NCBI GenBank assembly: GCA_030562195.1
Contig: CM060199.1
Coordinates: 35,980,338 to 36,044,337 of the forward strand
Direction of reading: 5' to 3'
Length of the DNA stretch: 64,000 nucleotides
Source: Nipponacmea schrenckii
Lineage: Eukaryota > Mollusca > Gastropoda > Lottiidae
Shown here: piece after piece, positions 37,494 through 49,457 of the stretch
Position numbering within the stretch: position 1 is the stretch's first letter
How the letters are laid out: each line of letters begins with the position of its first letter
Notes under the pieces: model-generated
What the model saw: the letters and a program-made list of their open reading frames with translations, nothing else
What the model was told of the DNA's origin: nothing
The model's database searches: none
Translations under genes and position numbers: made by a program

Positions 37494-40391
37494 CTATAAT
37501 ATTTTGGAGTATATAGTTGTAATTTGAGGATAACCATTACCGTTATTATTCAAACTACAAACTCCTGTTTTAAAACTGTAACCTATACAATTATAGTTAT
37601 ATAAACATGCTAAACTGCATTCCACTGAACTTCTTGCTGTCAATTTCTGAAGACTTTGTTCATGAACAGTGTATGCTGCGTTCTTCCTATACTTGACTTC
37701 CGTAGCTGTAAGAGAATACAATACCAATACTCAGATGACTATTAGAATAATTGGTACCATTAAGCTTTTTGGACCTCTGACAGAGAGTCATTTAAGACAG
37801 TTTTTATTGAGTTACTGTTTACGTGAAATGGACCCTTTGGCAGTGGTGATTTACTATTCTTCATTAGCTGAAGGTTTGGTTGAACACGGAGAAGAACCAT
37901 GACTTAAGGGAGAGAACTGATATAAAATATAGTCTCCCCATAGGACTCAGACCAGTAAAACATTTTATGCTAATGATTGTAAGTTCGTTCTATTTTTGGA
38001 AATCCTCTTTCTCCCTTCCTTTAGAGGTTTTTGCATGCCCATTTTTGACTAATTTTGAAATTTGATGTCTGAAATTGCATTTTCTTTCAGAATTTCTGAG
38101 ATAATGAGAAATTTAATTGGCGGAAGGTTATTTCTAAAAATAGTGGTTTTGTGTGCAGTGACATTCAAGCGGATGTTGATAAAATGTAATGATTTACTTT
38201 CATTTTGTTTAGTTCAAAATTTTCATGGTCATGCTATATTGAAATTTTGTACAGAAACCAAGTATTGGCCAGGCTTTCATGTGACATACAGGAAAGCTTT
38301 CAACGAGATTTCTGGAAAAAGTTATGGAAGGTTGAATTTCGTGATTTAACATTGAAACAGATGGCAAATGAATTGGCGGACTGAGTCCATATGAATGTTG
38401 ATAGTTAACTATGGTCACATTCGTTAATATTGAGATCACATTGAGTACCTTACCTCTGCAAAGAGGACGAGTATCATAACTAGGTTCTGATAAAAATCCA
38501 GCTTCACTACAAACATGTGTTCCTGACCCTCCACCAAGTTTAACTGACTTCTTCTGACATGTATAGGTAATCACACTACCTGGTTCTGCGACTGATACAG
38601 ATGGTACAGCATATGGTATTTGAACAATGTTAGTGCACCGATACACTACCAGGGCTAAAAAATACAAATAGTAATACATGTAACTTCAAACGAACAATGA
38701 TTTTGAAAACTTATAAAAAATAGGTTGCCAGGCAAAGTAATATACGCCCACTGACAGATTGATCACCAGTATGGCTTCGGACAAAGGTATTATTTCATGT
38801 GTGTTATAACAATGTGATTGTTTTCTGCTTGCAACTTTGACCGTAATTTACAGATTATGTTACCTTTGCATATGGGGGCTTCTCCATCAATTGGACTAAT
38901 ATACCATGTACCACCAACATTACAAAACCTCGTACCAGCAGATCCTCCAACTTGATGGTATCCATGAGCACAGGTCATGTTGATTATATCGCCATATTTA
39001 TAATGTGGCGCAGCAGAGAACACAACGTGATTTACTGCAGGTGTTGGACATGTGGTTGCTGAAAATTAGGCAAATGCAATTAAATCGTTTTATACAGTCA
39101 TATTTTGTCAAAGCTAAACCTATTCTATATTGCCATGGGTATTCATAGGTGAAAATAGCTTAGGTGCTCATTCTATTTTGCTGCATGACAAAAAAAAAAA
39201 AAAAAGAAAAAGAAAAAAAAAATACAGCGACACGAGCTATTGCTTTCCATGATCAAATAATTTTATTATACGGGTTTGTGCCCTAATGCCTATACACACA
39301 AAGTTTCGTAAAATATAGTTAAACGAAGAGATTAGGAACCTTTCAGGTTAAAATACGCTTACACATAGAGGCGTGCGTATTAAAACTGTTAGCCATAATT
39401 GTGCAACTGGCCTGTTCTGTTTGACTTACCTTGTACTAACAAGCTGTAGATCTTTGGCTTACCTTTTCTATACATGTATTTACAAGCTGTAGACCTTTAA
39501 CTTCCCTTCCCTAGAATAGCAATACTAGATCTTTGACTAACCTTCTCTATAGAAGCAAGCTGTAGATCTTTGGCTTACCTTCTCTATATAAGCAAGATGT
39601 TATAGATCTTTTACCTGTTCTACTATAACAAGTTGTAGACTAATGAGTCCCAAGTCCTATAATAAAATAATATAGATCTTTGACACCCGTGTACTATAAC
39701 TACAAGATACAGCTTTCCGACTTACCAGCTCTATGATGGCAAGTTGTTGGACAGGAAGAAACTATACTTGGTGATGTATCACAATGAGGTGCCGTACTTA
39801 AACAATCACAATATTGATCAAAATTACCATGTACTAAAAAAACAATGGCTACTGTTATAAAGTATCTTAAGATTCAACTTCAAGGAGACGCAGGATAATC
39901 ACTTAAACTAAAGCGACTACAATATATCGATGACTTTGTCTATGTCACAACAAAGTCACTTTAATCGTAAAGGAATTGCTATGCTAAGTCTTGATTTTAG
40001 CCCCAATATAAATTTGTTGAAGTCCAATTACAAAAAAAAACAACTAGCAATTAATTCATACTTACTACTACAGTGAAGTGGTGCATAGCAAGACTTGGAA
40101 CATTGACAATTGGTAAACGCTGGATTCAGTAAACACATTCCTTGAGCTGCCAGAGCATCACATTCTGCATCAGGTCGTTGGTTAACGCAGTTACACGATG
40201 CATCTTCAAGCAAATAAGGTATTTCACAAATCATACGTATCATTTGATTGAATTGATAGTTGTAATAATAACGTTTAAAGAGTTAAAGTGGAAGAATAAA
40301 ATGAAGCAGTATTAAAAAAGATTCAACTCGACTTACCTTTACAAATAATACCGACTATCAACAGCCTTATAAATACTTGATACATGTACAT
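37494..40391 (-). CDS. Secreted ShK-like / Sushi / Sushi / PAN-like cysteine-rich protein
   Basis: Six exons on the minus strand: 40337-40391, 40066-40203, 39726-39833, 38864-39058, 38454-38654 and 37494-37705. All junctions are phase 1 and the product is 302 residues. Exon 1 encodes a signal peptide (MYMYQVFIRLLIVGIICK). Exon 2 is a ShKT-like module (CNCVNQRPDAEC..CLLNPAFTNCQCSKSC). Exon 3 is a shorter cysteine module (YCDCLSTAPHC..SSCPTTC). Exons 4 and 5 are one Sushi/CCP domain each, with four cysteines per domain (CPTP..MTC..RFC..PIC and RCTN..TYTC..HVC..PLC). Exon 6 is a PAN/apple-like module (CSLACLYNYNCIGYSFKTGVC). One domain per exon with uniform phase is the hallmark of exon shuffling. 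Role unknown; lectin-like, adhesive or defence functions are possible. Exon 3 may be a degenerate ShK. Confidence 0.8.
39425..39735. repeat. ~50-bp tandem repeat that includes copies of a splice donor
   Basis: Five or six imperfect units of the form GCTTACCTTCTCTATA, then AAGCAAGCTGTAGATCTTTG, run up to the exon 3 boundary of the ShK/Sushi/PAN gene. The last unit overlaps the exon end itself: CTTACCAGCTCTATGATGGCAAGTTG at 39721 has the same layout. Every CTTACC is a minus-strand GGTAAG donor motif. Confidence 0.65.
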
Positions 40392-41456
40392 ACTGATATA
40401 TAATCATTCCTATAACTGGTCATTTGTTTTTAAAGTTTGCTTGCCGTTCTTTTCTTTTTTATTTGAAAAAACGGAAATCCATTTCGTCCATGACTGCTTC
40501 TTAATTAACATATAAGTCCATTAACAGTTTTGTCATTGCATGTTTATAGTTAATCTGAGACAATTCATTCGGTTATTTTGTAATTAGGCATAAATTGTAT
40601 GCGGCTATTCTGTTCCGGAAATAATCACTGTGGAAGATAAGATCTGTTGGTTACAGATTAAAAGCAACTATTTCTGAAAATCATCCAATTATAGACAATA
40701 AGAAACTAAGTGATAATTTCCTTATGGTAAAACTTTTAACATTGGTCAAGGATGAAGGCGAATGGTTGTCATGTGATAAAATGTAATTGTATGCCATCTT
40801 ATCGCGATTCGCCATTATTGTACAGATATAACAGATTACATAAATTGCTTGAAAACTGTATATACAATGTACCTATAAACTATCGGAAGGAACTGAATTC
40901 TTGGAAAGTCATGAGTACCCACGATCACAAGGACAGACAAGGTGGTCAAAAAACCTGTTTGACTTCTAGTTGTTACTATAAGCGCAGGTCACCTCTGTAG
41001 AAATTTTAACACAGATGAGTCATAAAATAAATGCGTGCTAAATAACAGGTTTAATATAATATTGCACAGTTGGCCTACAACCCTTCATTACAAATAGGTC
41101 CCTCTCTAAAATATGATAAAACATTATAAAGGCAAATCATTAAAAAAAATATATCTACATATATTATACAATTATGCATGGACTACGATTCAACTTCGAG
41201 TCACGTTTCGGATTTTGGATTTCGGATTCGAGAGTAGGCCTATATCATGGACGTAAGTATAGTCATGAATCCCCAAAGTTAAATTCTCGGAAACCTTGTG
41301 AGCATCCACCTCCTGTACCTCCCACCAACAAAAAAGAAGAAAATGATGACATATTCTTAACTTTTGATACATGATTGAATACAGTTCAAAAGCTATTTCT
41401 TCTATCAGCAATTTACAAAGCGATAATCAGAGCCTGAAGTTTATGCTACGGATTGT
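40392..41456. other. Intergenic region
   Basis: About 1 kb between two minus-strand secreted-protein genes. Open frames at 40752-41000 and 41174-41411 lack signal peptides, domains or splice partners. It probably contains the promoter of the 37494-40391 gene and the 3' end of the next one. Confidence 0.5.
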
Positions 41457-43273
41457 CTACACTTTGAAGATGTGAAAACTTCCAGAAGTGCCCAATACAC
41501 ATTCCTTTCTGAGAAGTTCTGTACTCCTTCTTGTATCTGGTACAACAGAGTCCACGTACAACGTTACGTTACGATCTTTATGTATAGTTACATCCATCAC
41601 AAATATTGCTGTTGGCAATTCTACATATTGGCTAAATTCAATATCACCGTTGATGTTTAATCGATGACCTAAAAGTACAACAATGAAATTCAAAAAACCC
41701 ACTAACCATGCTCAATTTCCAACGAATTAATTTGTCTTATTCCATTATAGTCATGTTTGAAGACATTTCTTATTGGATTCACCCTTCAATGAAACAATCT
41801 TTCGTGAGCTAGATAGGAAGTTTCAGGCTTAGATTTAAAGGAACTTGCACTGGGTCTTCATAATGTGCCTTAAAGAGTAAAAGACTTACTCGATATACGA
41901 CCGGCCCAACCAACTGTTCCAGTAAATGGTTTGGGATCTGGATTACATTTAAGAATGTTGACATGGTAACGAATATTAAATCCAACATCTAGGGATGCTT
42001 TTACATCACCAAACGTGGTTATTTCTTGTCCTTTGTTAGTCGATGTTGTAGCATGTACACCTCTACAAAAATTTGACGAAAATTATATTGTAAAATCAAA
42101 TCGTTGTTGTCCAAAGTCAAAGAAAAATAACAAATAGGTATGAGATGAACAACTTACCCTTTCGAAGCTTTGCAGTTAATATTACCACTAACTAACAGTT
42201 TACCAGTTTTACCATCAAAATCTGATAAAATAAAGTCAGCTTCTCCCCGATCTGTGAAGAAAGCTTCGCTCAATCGAGATACAGGACCTAGATGGAACGT
42301 GTTTTTATTAACCATGGTATTTGGTATAACGTTTGGATTGGATTTCGAACTATTAAATATTGTTGGAGATGTAAATTAAAATACTCGAAATTGACAGCAC
42401 TAGCAGCTACAAGATAGAACGAGCAGCTACAAGATAACTCAGCAGCATCAAGAATGCGAGCTAAAAAAATCGTTACCATTGAAAAGGTATACATGTTTGT
42501 CTTACCAGTTATGTTAAAATGAGAACCGTTCACGTATCGTCTAGTTGAGAAATGGATCCACCAATCATTATTATTAGCAAAATATACTCGAGCATTATCA
42601 ATAACATCACCAAAGGAGTATTTTGGTACTTGTTGGGGTAAACTTAGAGTACACTTATCTATTGCAACACGGTAACCAACGTCAGCACCATGAGTAAAAT
42701 AGTTTATTAGCTGAGTAAAGTTCAGAGTTCTTCCCGATGTTGATACCAGACAACTACTTAATATATAAATGGTATTAGAATATTAGTCATTCACGTGGAA
42801 TTTAGTAAAAGTTTCTTACAACCCATCCTCATATGAGTTAGGTTTTCTCTAGGTAGAAATGGTTTTATTGAAAATTCGAATGGTGCAAATTAATGTTATA
42901 AATTAATATACACTTAAACGCGCAGGAAAGCTCAGGATGGTAGCCAATATATTGAATACAGAGGCATAACTGTTCCGCGTTTGAACTTTGTATCTAAAAC
43001 CATACGACAGAATCCCTCTATTATCCAATAAACCCATATAACTAAGATATAATCCAACAAAATAACAAGCATTTTCGAATAATTGGTCATGGCACTAGGT
43101 AAGACCAACTGATGGCCAAGTTTGAGACTTGAACTGTATCCATTCAAAGAAGAAATATTTCTTAACAAAAAAGTTTAACCACCTTATGTGGTTTTATTCC
43201 CTCGATTATGAAAAAGAAGTATAACCTACCTCACTGCGAAAGCAACAAATAAATTTATATGAATTATCGCCAT
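41457..43273 (-). CDS. Secreted protein with two copies of an unrecognised ~120-aa domain
   Basis: Five exons: 43230-43273, 42506-42756, 42158-42287, 41890-42062 and 41457-41668. Phases agree and give 269 residues with a signal peptide (MAIIHINLFVAFAVSSCLVS). The two halves look homologous. Residues around NFTQLINYFTHGADVGYRVA, ending IDKC, align with ITTFGDVKASLDVGFNIRYH, ending ILKC. Each half then has an F-S segment (WIHFSTRRYV / IEFSQYVELP), a later beta-rich stretch (GKLLVSG / RNVTLYVDSV) and a cysteine near its end (NINCK / RKECVLG). Several N-glycosylation sequons are present. Secreted, beta-rich and duplicated, but I cannot name a family. The exon 3 acceptor (CCATCTAG) has a weak pyrimidine tract and is the least certain boundary. 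Confidence 0.7.
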
Positions 43274-44338
43274 ATTAACTTGAACGTTTAGTCCAAAATC
43301 CAATTTGTTAGTGATAGAATGAGAATGGTGGAGAATGAACACAGTAATATGTTACGCAATATGCATATTCCAAAAACAGTGTAATAGTAAATATCAAGTT
43401 AAAGTCAGAGACTGTTTGGAAAATCTGGGACTTAATAAACAATGTATAGATGTTAAACTATAAACACTACAATGTCATCAGACAAAATACCGTAATCTTT
43501 GAGGAGCTTTTGTTAAAACGTGTCAAATCCCTTTAAAAAAGTATTTAAAAATGTAACATTTATTGGTACATAATACTTAATTTGCACTGATATACTCTCA
43601 GTGAGGATAATATAATATAGCATTTTTTGTAGATGTCTGGTTGATATTTACGAGTAGGATAGACCGTGCATAAACCAAGAATTCCAGTGTTATTATTGCT
43701 GAATAAATGACCTAACCTCCTTGAAGTGTATGTGTTTGGTTCTAAAGTAACATTAGGAATACCGTTCAGAAATTGTTTGTCGTTAAAATACGATCTTCAC
43801 CGCGGATCCGGAGTCCAGTTCTCCTTCAATTAAAATGTGATCAATCCTTTTTCATGAACTACAAGATTTCTTTTTATAAAAATATTACAGCAACCTGGAA
43901 TTGATTGGAATATTAGAATCTTGAACAAAGAAAGACAAATTCCACGGCCAATGTTTTCGAGAATATGTCTTGAGTTAATGGAAGCGGCTAACAACCAACT
44001 ACACGAACGAAAAACGAAATGCCTTAATCTTAATCACTTCATTATATTTTTGTTTAATCTAGAACGCATTATTACGACCTTGAGGTTTTAATATAATTTA
44101 CTTAACATTTTAAATATTTCCGTTAAAAAAAAATACAACAGTTAAATTTGTCGTGTTCACCACTTGAAAATGTCGCATTATTTTCTGATGACATTCAGGT
44201 TAAATAACATATTCAAACAATTGTCGAAAAAAATATTTTATAAAAACACACAATTTATGTCAATTTTTGTAATAATTTACAGTAGAAAAATTAGTTCGTA
44301 CACCACACTGCTTGACTCCAAGAAATAATTTAAACAAT

Positions 44339-44418
44339 ACATTGACTTGACTTATTAGACTGGTCCAGATGATAAATAGAGATGAGATGAACGAATAGTT
44401 ACTCAAGAAAAACATTCT
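44339..44418. repeat. Dispersed ~80-bp repeat, copy 1
   Basis: TTGACTTGACTTATTAGACT, then GGTCCAGATGATAAATAGAG, then ATGAGATGAACGAATAGTTA, then CTCAAGAAAAACATT. This is nearly identical to 46909-46987, which has a short insertion (ATGGTAAAG) after GGTCC. Two near-identical copies 2.6 kb apart point to a recent or conserved repeat. Confidence 0.8.
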
Positions 44419-45119
44419 ACAGCATGCGACTATTATAACTTTACAACAGTTGACAATAGTTTTATGGATTTATAATGGGACTAGAAGGATTCTGTTCTAT
44501 AGTTATGACACTGATTTGGCCAAATATATAATTGTAAAGATTTTGGCCCGCCTAAGATGTAGCCCAATAATCCTTGGCAACACTGCTTTTCAACCATTTC
44601 CTTTTCATTGATCGTTTAATGTTCGTCGATCGATTTAAATTGCCCTGGGGCAACCCCAACCAATCCCGAGCTAGACCTCTGTACAATTTGACTTATTAAT
44701 TTGTTCCTTCATGATTTTTGAGAGGGTGATTTATAGAAATTACAGTTTTCATTTCAGGATTATCAAGAGGTGTCAAAGTTAAGACCACGATAGTCTATTT
44801 TAACTTCATATTTATAGTTATATTGGACTTTTTTTTCACAAAATATGAAATATCTAGTGTGTAGCACTATGAAATACCAGCCTTTTTCAAATTCCTTGTC
44901 AAAAACATATAGTACTGACAGTAATTAAATAGTAATGTCGCTTCTAATGAAATAAATGAACAATATGACATTTACAGCACAAATCGTCATCCCTCTGAAG
45001 TTTGAAGCACCTGATTGCAATCCAATATAATGGTTTACAGCTGACAACATTTACAGTGGAAGATAATCTGAGGAATTGGAAGGGAAGGATAGAATTAATG
45101 AGAAATGAAATACTTCCAG

Positions 45120-45455
45120 GCTGAACTGCAAATGAAATGAAATGAATGGAGTTTTTTGCCTACTTTTCTGCACCTTATGGGCTAATGAAGACGGGCAACG
45201 CCATGCAGTGTACTATGAGGGAAATTTTGCTAGGACAGCGGCATTAGCCTGCTCTTTTTCGATTTCCAAATGATTTTTAACGTGCACAACCTGTAGCACA
45301 CGGGGCCTCGGTTTACTGTCCCATCCGAACGACTAGACGCTTTTTCCATGTCAGTCCCTCCGAACCGGGCTGAAAAAATCCGAAGGTTAATCTCGACCTT
45401 TGCCGGGATTGAACCCGTGACGTTTAGGTTAGCGGGCCCAAAGGCCCCACAGGCT
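45120..45455 (-). mobile_element. SINE-like dispersed repeat, fullest copy
   Basis: On the minus strand it begins near GGGGCCTTTGGGCCCGCTAA and has a Pol III B-box-like GGTTCAATCCC within CACGGGTTCAATCCCGGCAA. A ~270-base body follows, ending in CTCCATTCATTTCATTTCAT. Related pieces occur at 48640-48912 in the opposite orientation and at 8880-9075, 15236-15285 and 16838-16905. A tRNA-like 5' end plus a simple-repeat 3' end fits a SINE. The A-box is not convincing. Confidence 0.65.
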
Positions 45456-46309
45456 GAACTTGAACAATAATGCCCCGATAGAAAAGTTTTCGACGATTTG
45501 GTGGCCACGTTGAGCATAATTTCAGCCTTATTCATTTCCATCTGGGAGTTTTTTTCTCAAAGTAACGCATTTTGTTGAAATGATGTCTAATATATCAACT
45601 ATCATTACATTATAATTACAAAGAACTTTTTAGACGTTATTTTGTGTAGTGTTTTTATATTTATTAAGTCAGTATATTTTTCCTGGAACCATTTGATTAT
45701 TTTTCGTTTTAAATGTTTTATTAATAATATATCATATTTAGCAATATGTAATAACAGCACCATGGAGCAGTGTATTTTACGGGATTGAAGGCGCTCTACA
45801 TATGAATTATAATGTTATGTTATTGGCTTTGAATTTTAAAATCGTTTTATCGTTGTTTCTTTATCACCCGATGTATGTCTAGGTAAGAACAGGCTATAAA
45901 TAAAAAGGGACTTTCCAATTATAGTCTATAGTTGGAATATATGATAGATGTAGTCATTCACCACCCACCACCAATACACAGCACATTCCTGAGAAATTTC
46001 ATGTTCTATTGTAGCATATTTCTAATGTTGTTTCATGCAGGTCAAGCAATAAAATTCATTTAAATCTTGTTTCTATTGTACTGACTCATTCATTTGTTTT
46101 TTTTTTAAAAGATAACCGTTGCACCTTCGTATAACGTATTTATGTTTGTTGTGTTTCACCATACGTTGAACATACATAGTTATACGTTTCATTTACGATT
46201 AAAACAGAAATTTCCCAAATCTTGGTTGCATAATATCCTTTTTCATGCCATTCAATCTTTGTATTTTAAACGTAACAGACGTGTTTATAATTCGGGTCAT
46301 TTTTTCAAA

Positions 46310-49300
46310 ATGCATGTGTCATTAGACTTAAATAAAGTTTTAATTGTAGTTTTATGTTATAATTTTGTAGTAACTGCCACTACATGTCCTATAGAAGAAT
46401 ATTGGGATGACTTTTTTCGTCAATGTGAAAAATGTTATACTGTATGTGACCAAGCACGGATGAGGGGGAATGTGAAAGCATGTGAGGAAGCCTGTCCTGG
46501 TAAGTATTTAGTTTATACTCATATCTAAAGCCCAAATTTCATACTGAAATATAATATATATATATCACACAGTGAGTATTAAAAGGTCGCTGTTTGCTTG
46601 TCGATAACGTTGGTTAAAAAGGGATTTCATATAGCTTTCTAAATAATTAAGCTCGACGCTTTATTCATGTACTCGTACGTCTGTGAGTTCCATCACTCAC
46701 TAGTGTGAGTTCCAATTCCAAGAGGAAAATGGGCTAAGTGCGAGACAGGGTTGTTGGAGGAGTCTAGGTGGAGGGGGGGGGGCGGAGGTCTGAGTTAAAG
46801 TATAGGCAAATGTGGCAGATATTGTCTCTACGGGTCGATTTTGTCACGTTTTATCGGACGTAGGCCTATCGTTATGTCGGCGCATTATGTTTTCAACAAT
46901 ACTTTGACTTGACTTATTAGACTGGTCCATGGTAAAGATGATAAATAGAAATGAGATGAACGAATAGTTACTCAAGAAAAACATTAAGGAAGGGGCTTTG
47001 GAGTATAGGCAAATGTGACATTGGAGGTTTCTTCGTGAAGGTAAAGAGCGCAAAGGGGGTGGGGGGGGGACTTTGTTAGAGAACATATTAGGTACGCGTG
47101 GACAGACAGTCTTTCATAGATGCATAAAAGTTTACCCAATAAGCCCCCCCCCCCTCATGAAAAATATAAACTTTTTTTCATTTCCTTAATACACTTTTTT
47201 TCTTTTTTAGTTTTTTTCATTTGAAAATAAAATGTCGAAATTACAGAATAACAACATTTGAGATTTTTGCCGGTCGACTGATATGCACAATTACATTTAC
47301 CTATGAAAGACTATCCTGTCCACGCCTACCTGTGTTAGGGAGTGGTTCGACAAAAATCGGGCAAACGTCGTAACGTAGTGTATGCGTAGCATAGGCAAGC
47401 TGATAGTCTAATCTCGTGGATTGGCTTATAGCCAAGTTTCAAATTAGACAACTTGACTATTTTGTTCTGTATTATCATACTTTTATTGATCGGGCATTCC
47501 AACAGCCTTTTTATAGAATGAACTTTCCAATATATATATATATATATTCTAAAGAGCAGCCATTGCTACACACCCACGAAATATAATCGGAGTTTTGTTT
47601 TTTATTTGATCTATAAATTAAAAATGAGGTAAAGCGCAGTTTATGTTCTAATTTTATTTATCTCCATGCAGTGTATATACACGACAAAATGAGACTTTTC
47701 TTTTTCATTCAGTTTTAATATCGGAGAAATTTTACGCGCAATTCATTCATAAAGGGGGTTTCCCAATGAATCAAAAATAAGTATAGCAAGCGTTTTAAAG
47801 TAAAAAATGCCGAAAACTGCGATTTATTCACATTTCGCTCTCAATATATTTATTTTTGTCACCTTACCATTACGTCCTTTCCTATCCGCCCGTTTTCGTT
47901 TCCCATTTCGCTGCTTTTTTAACTTTGGCCCTTTGTGTTGTGGATGGATTTGACAAATATTACGAAAACTTAATTGAATCTACAATGTAATGTGAATTGT
48001 GGCCTTTAGTTACAAAACTTTTAATTTTATGTTTTACAGGATACCTGGATAAGGTCGATTCAAAAACAAGCAGCATGCCTTCAATAATACCAACAACGAA
48101 TATAGAAACAATAATTAGTAGGCCCAGTTATGGGGTTGGGAAATGTAAGATATCCTTATTTCTGTGGATTTGTAGTCTGAGGGGTGTGATCCCAATTGCC
48201 ATCCACGATCTAGCAAGGTTGTTTTGTATCATATGTGCAGGGTCATTTGACATTCGACTAATCAAATGTTCACTTCAATAAAAGGAGTGGAATGCTGGGA
48301 TATAAAATTGTGAAATATTGAGCCGTAGTTTAGGCTTTTAAGGCCTATACCTAACCTCTTGTCACACTATCAGCAATAACATAAAAGCGGTGAAATTCTA
48401 GAGATATGGGATAGGCAATTAACCTACCAAAATTTGTCTCTTAAATAGGGGAAGCTGTTGGTATATTCTTCGGATGTGTTTTGGTCGGCATTATCGGGTT
48501 ATTATTAACACTACTAGCCCGACGAAAATACCAAAATGGCCTGAAGTCAAGAGGTAAAGAGAGTCTATTAAGATCATGGTAAGGATTAAAATGTTATAAT
48601 TCCAATTTGAACAATTCGCTAAAATGTCCAAATGTCTCGAGTCCAGGGTTCATTCCCGGCAAAGGTCGAGATGAACTTAAGGATTTTTCAGCCAGATTTC
48701 CCTTTGTCAGTGGAGCAGGTCGGAAGGAATGACATGGAAAAAGCTATTAGTCTTTAAGATGGGACAAAAAAACGAGGCCACGTTTGCTACAGGCTGTGCA
48801 CGTTTAAGATCTCTTGAAATTTGGAAATCGCAAAAAAAGTTAATACGTCTGTCCTGGAAAAAGTTCCTCAATGTACACTCCATTAGCCCATAAGGCGCAG
48901 AAGAGAAGGACGCAAAAACTTCATACAAGATACGAAAATATTCGATTTTAACAGATAGTACTTTTTTTTTAGATCGATATCATATAGGAGAAACAAACAA
49001 TGGTATACAAGAATCAGAACCACCGTTAAGCGTTCATCCTCAAGGTTAGTAAAATGCAAATTAATTCTTATAATCTGTTTAAACAATAAATATCAATAGT
49101 TTCCATATTCAACCTAGTGTGATTCTAGTCCGAAACTTGATGACTCTATTCCAATCTAAATCAATTATTTGCACAGATATGGCTGGAGGGTAGTCCAAAA
49201 ATCCAGAATAATCGGCGTGACAAGGTCACATGATGGAAACAACGAACCATCATCTTGTACTTTCGTTTTGTGTCCTTGTAAAGTCGATTATTTTGGATGC

Positions 49301-49457
49301 ACATGCAAATTGAGAAGGCGATTGAGCGATTGAAATTCTTGAGAATTCACCGCAGGCGTGACATGAATGGTGAGCGATAATTATGGTATGATAACAAGGT
49401 ATGATGGTCAAATAAAAACTCTATGTTTCTTGTTTTTCAGAAGAGAGTCTTCTATAA
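46310..49457 (+). CDS. Small single-pass receptor with one BCMA/TACI-type cysteine-rich domain (TNFR-superfamily-like)
   Basis: Five exons: 46310-46499, 48040-48144, 48449-48553, 48973-49044 and 49441-49457. They join in phase 1 and give 162 residues. The N-terminus (MHVSLDLNKVLIVVLCYNFV) is a signal peptide; an in-frame extension to 46142 exists but looks like 5' leader. Residues 26-62 hold six cysteines spaced C-x12-C-x2-C-x3-C-x11-C-x3-C, with CPIEEYWDDFFRQC at the start. BCMA has the same spacing except for one loop, and a similar Y-F/W-D entry. A Thr/Ser/Pro-rich stalk follows. The transmembrane helix is near residues 102-122 (VGIFFGCVLVGIIGLLLTLL), then the stop-transfer ARRKYQ and about 40 cytoplasmic residues without a death domain, ending EESLL. 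AATAAA lies at 49630-49635. Fn14- or Grindelwald-type receptors are alternatives. Confidence 0.7.
46909..46987. repeat. Dispersed ~80-bp repeat, copy 2
   Basis: Near-identical to 44339-44418. It lies in intron 1 of the receptor-like gene, close to several G or C runs (46770-46785, 47055-47070, 47143-47155). Confidence 0.8.
48640..48912 (+). mobile_element. SINE-like dispersed repeat, inverted copy
   Basis: Starts TCCAGGGTTCATTCCCGGCA (a damaged B-box), continues AAAGGTCGAGATGAACTTAA, and ends CATTAGCCCATAAGGCGCAG. This is the reverse complement of the layout of the copy at 45120-45455. It sits in intron 3 of the receptor-like gene, just upstream of exon 4. Confidence 0.65.

Larger units (their letters stand above)
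43274..46309. other. 3-kb intergenic region with dispersed repeats
   Basis: Separates the duplicated-domain gene from the receptor-like gene. It holds a dispersed repeat at 44339-44418, a SINE-like copy at 45120-45455 and AT-rich filler. The frame at 45230-45541 lies inside the SINE-like copy. No gene is supported. Confidence 0.55.

Noticed and set aside
37669..38349. Plus-strand frames antisense to the ShK/Sushi/PAN gene
   Set aside because: They overlap the last exon and its intron on the opposite strand and lack splice or domain support.
45230..45541. 103-codon minus-strand frame
   Set aside because: Falls mostly within the SINE-like repeat at 45120-45455.
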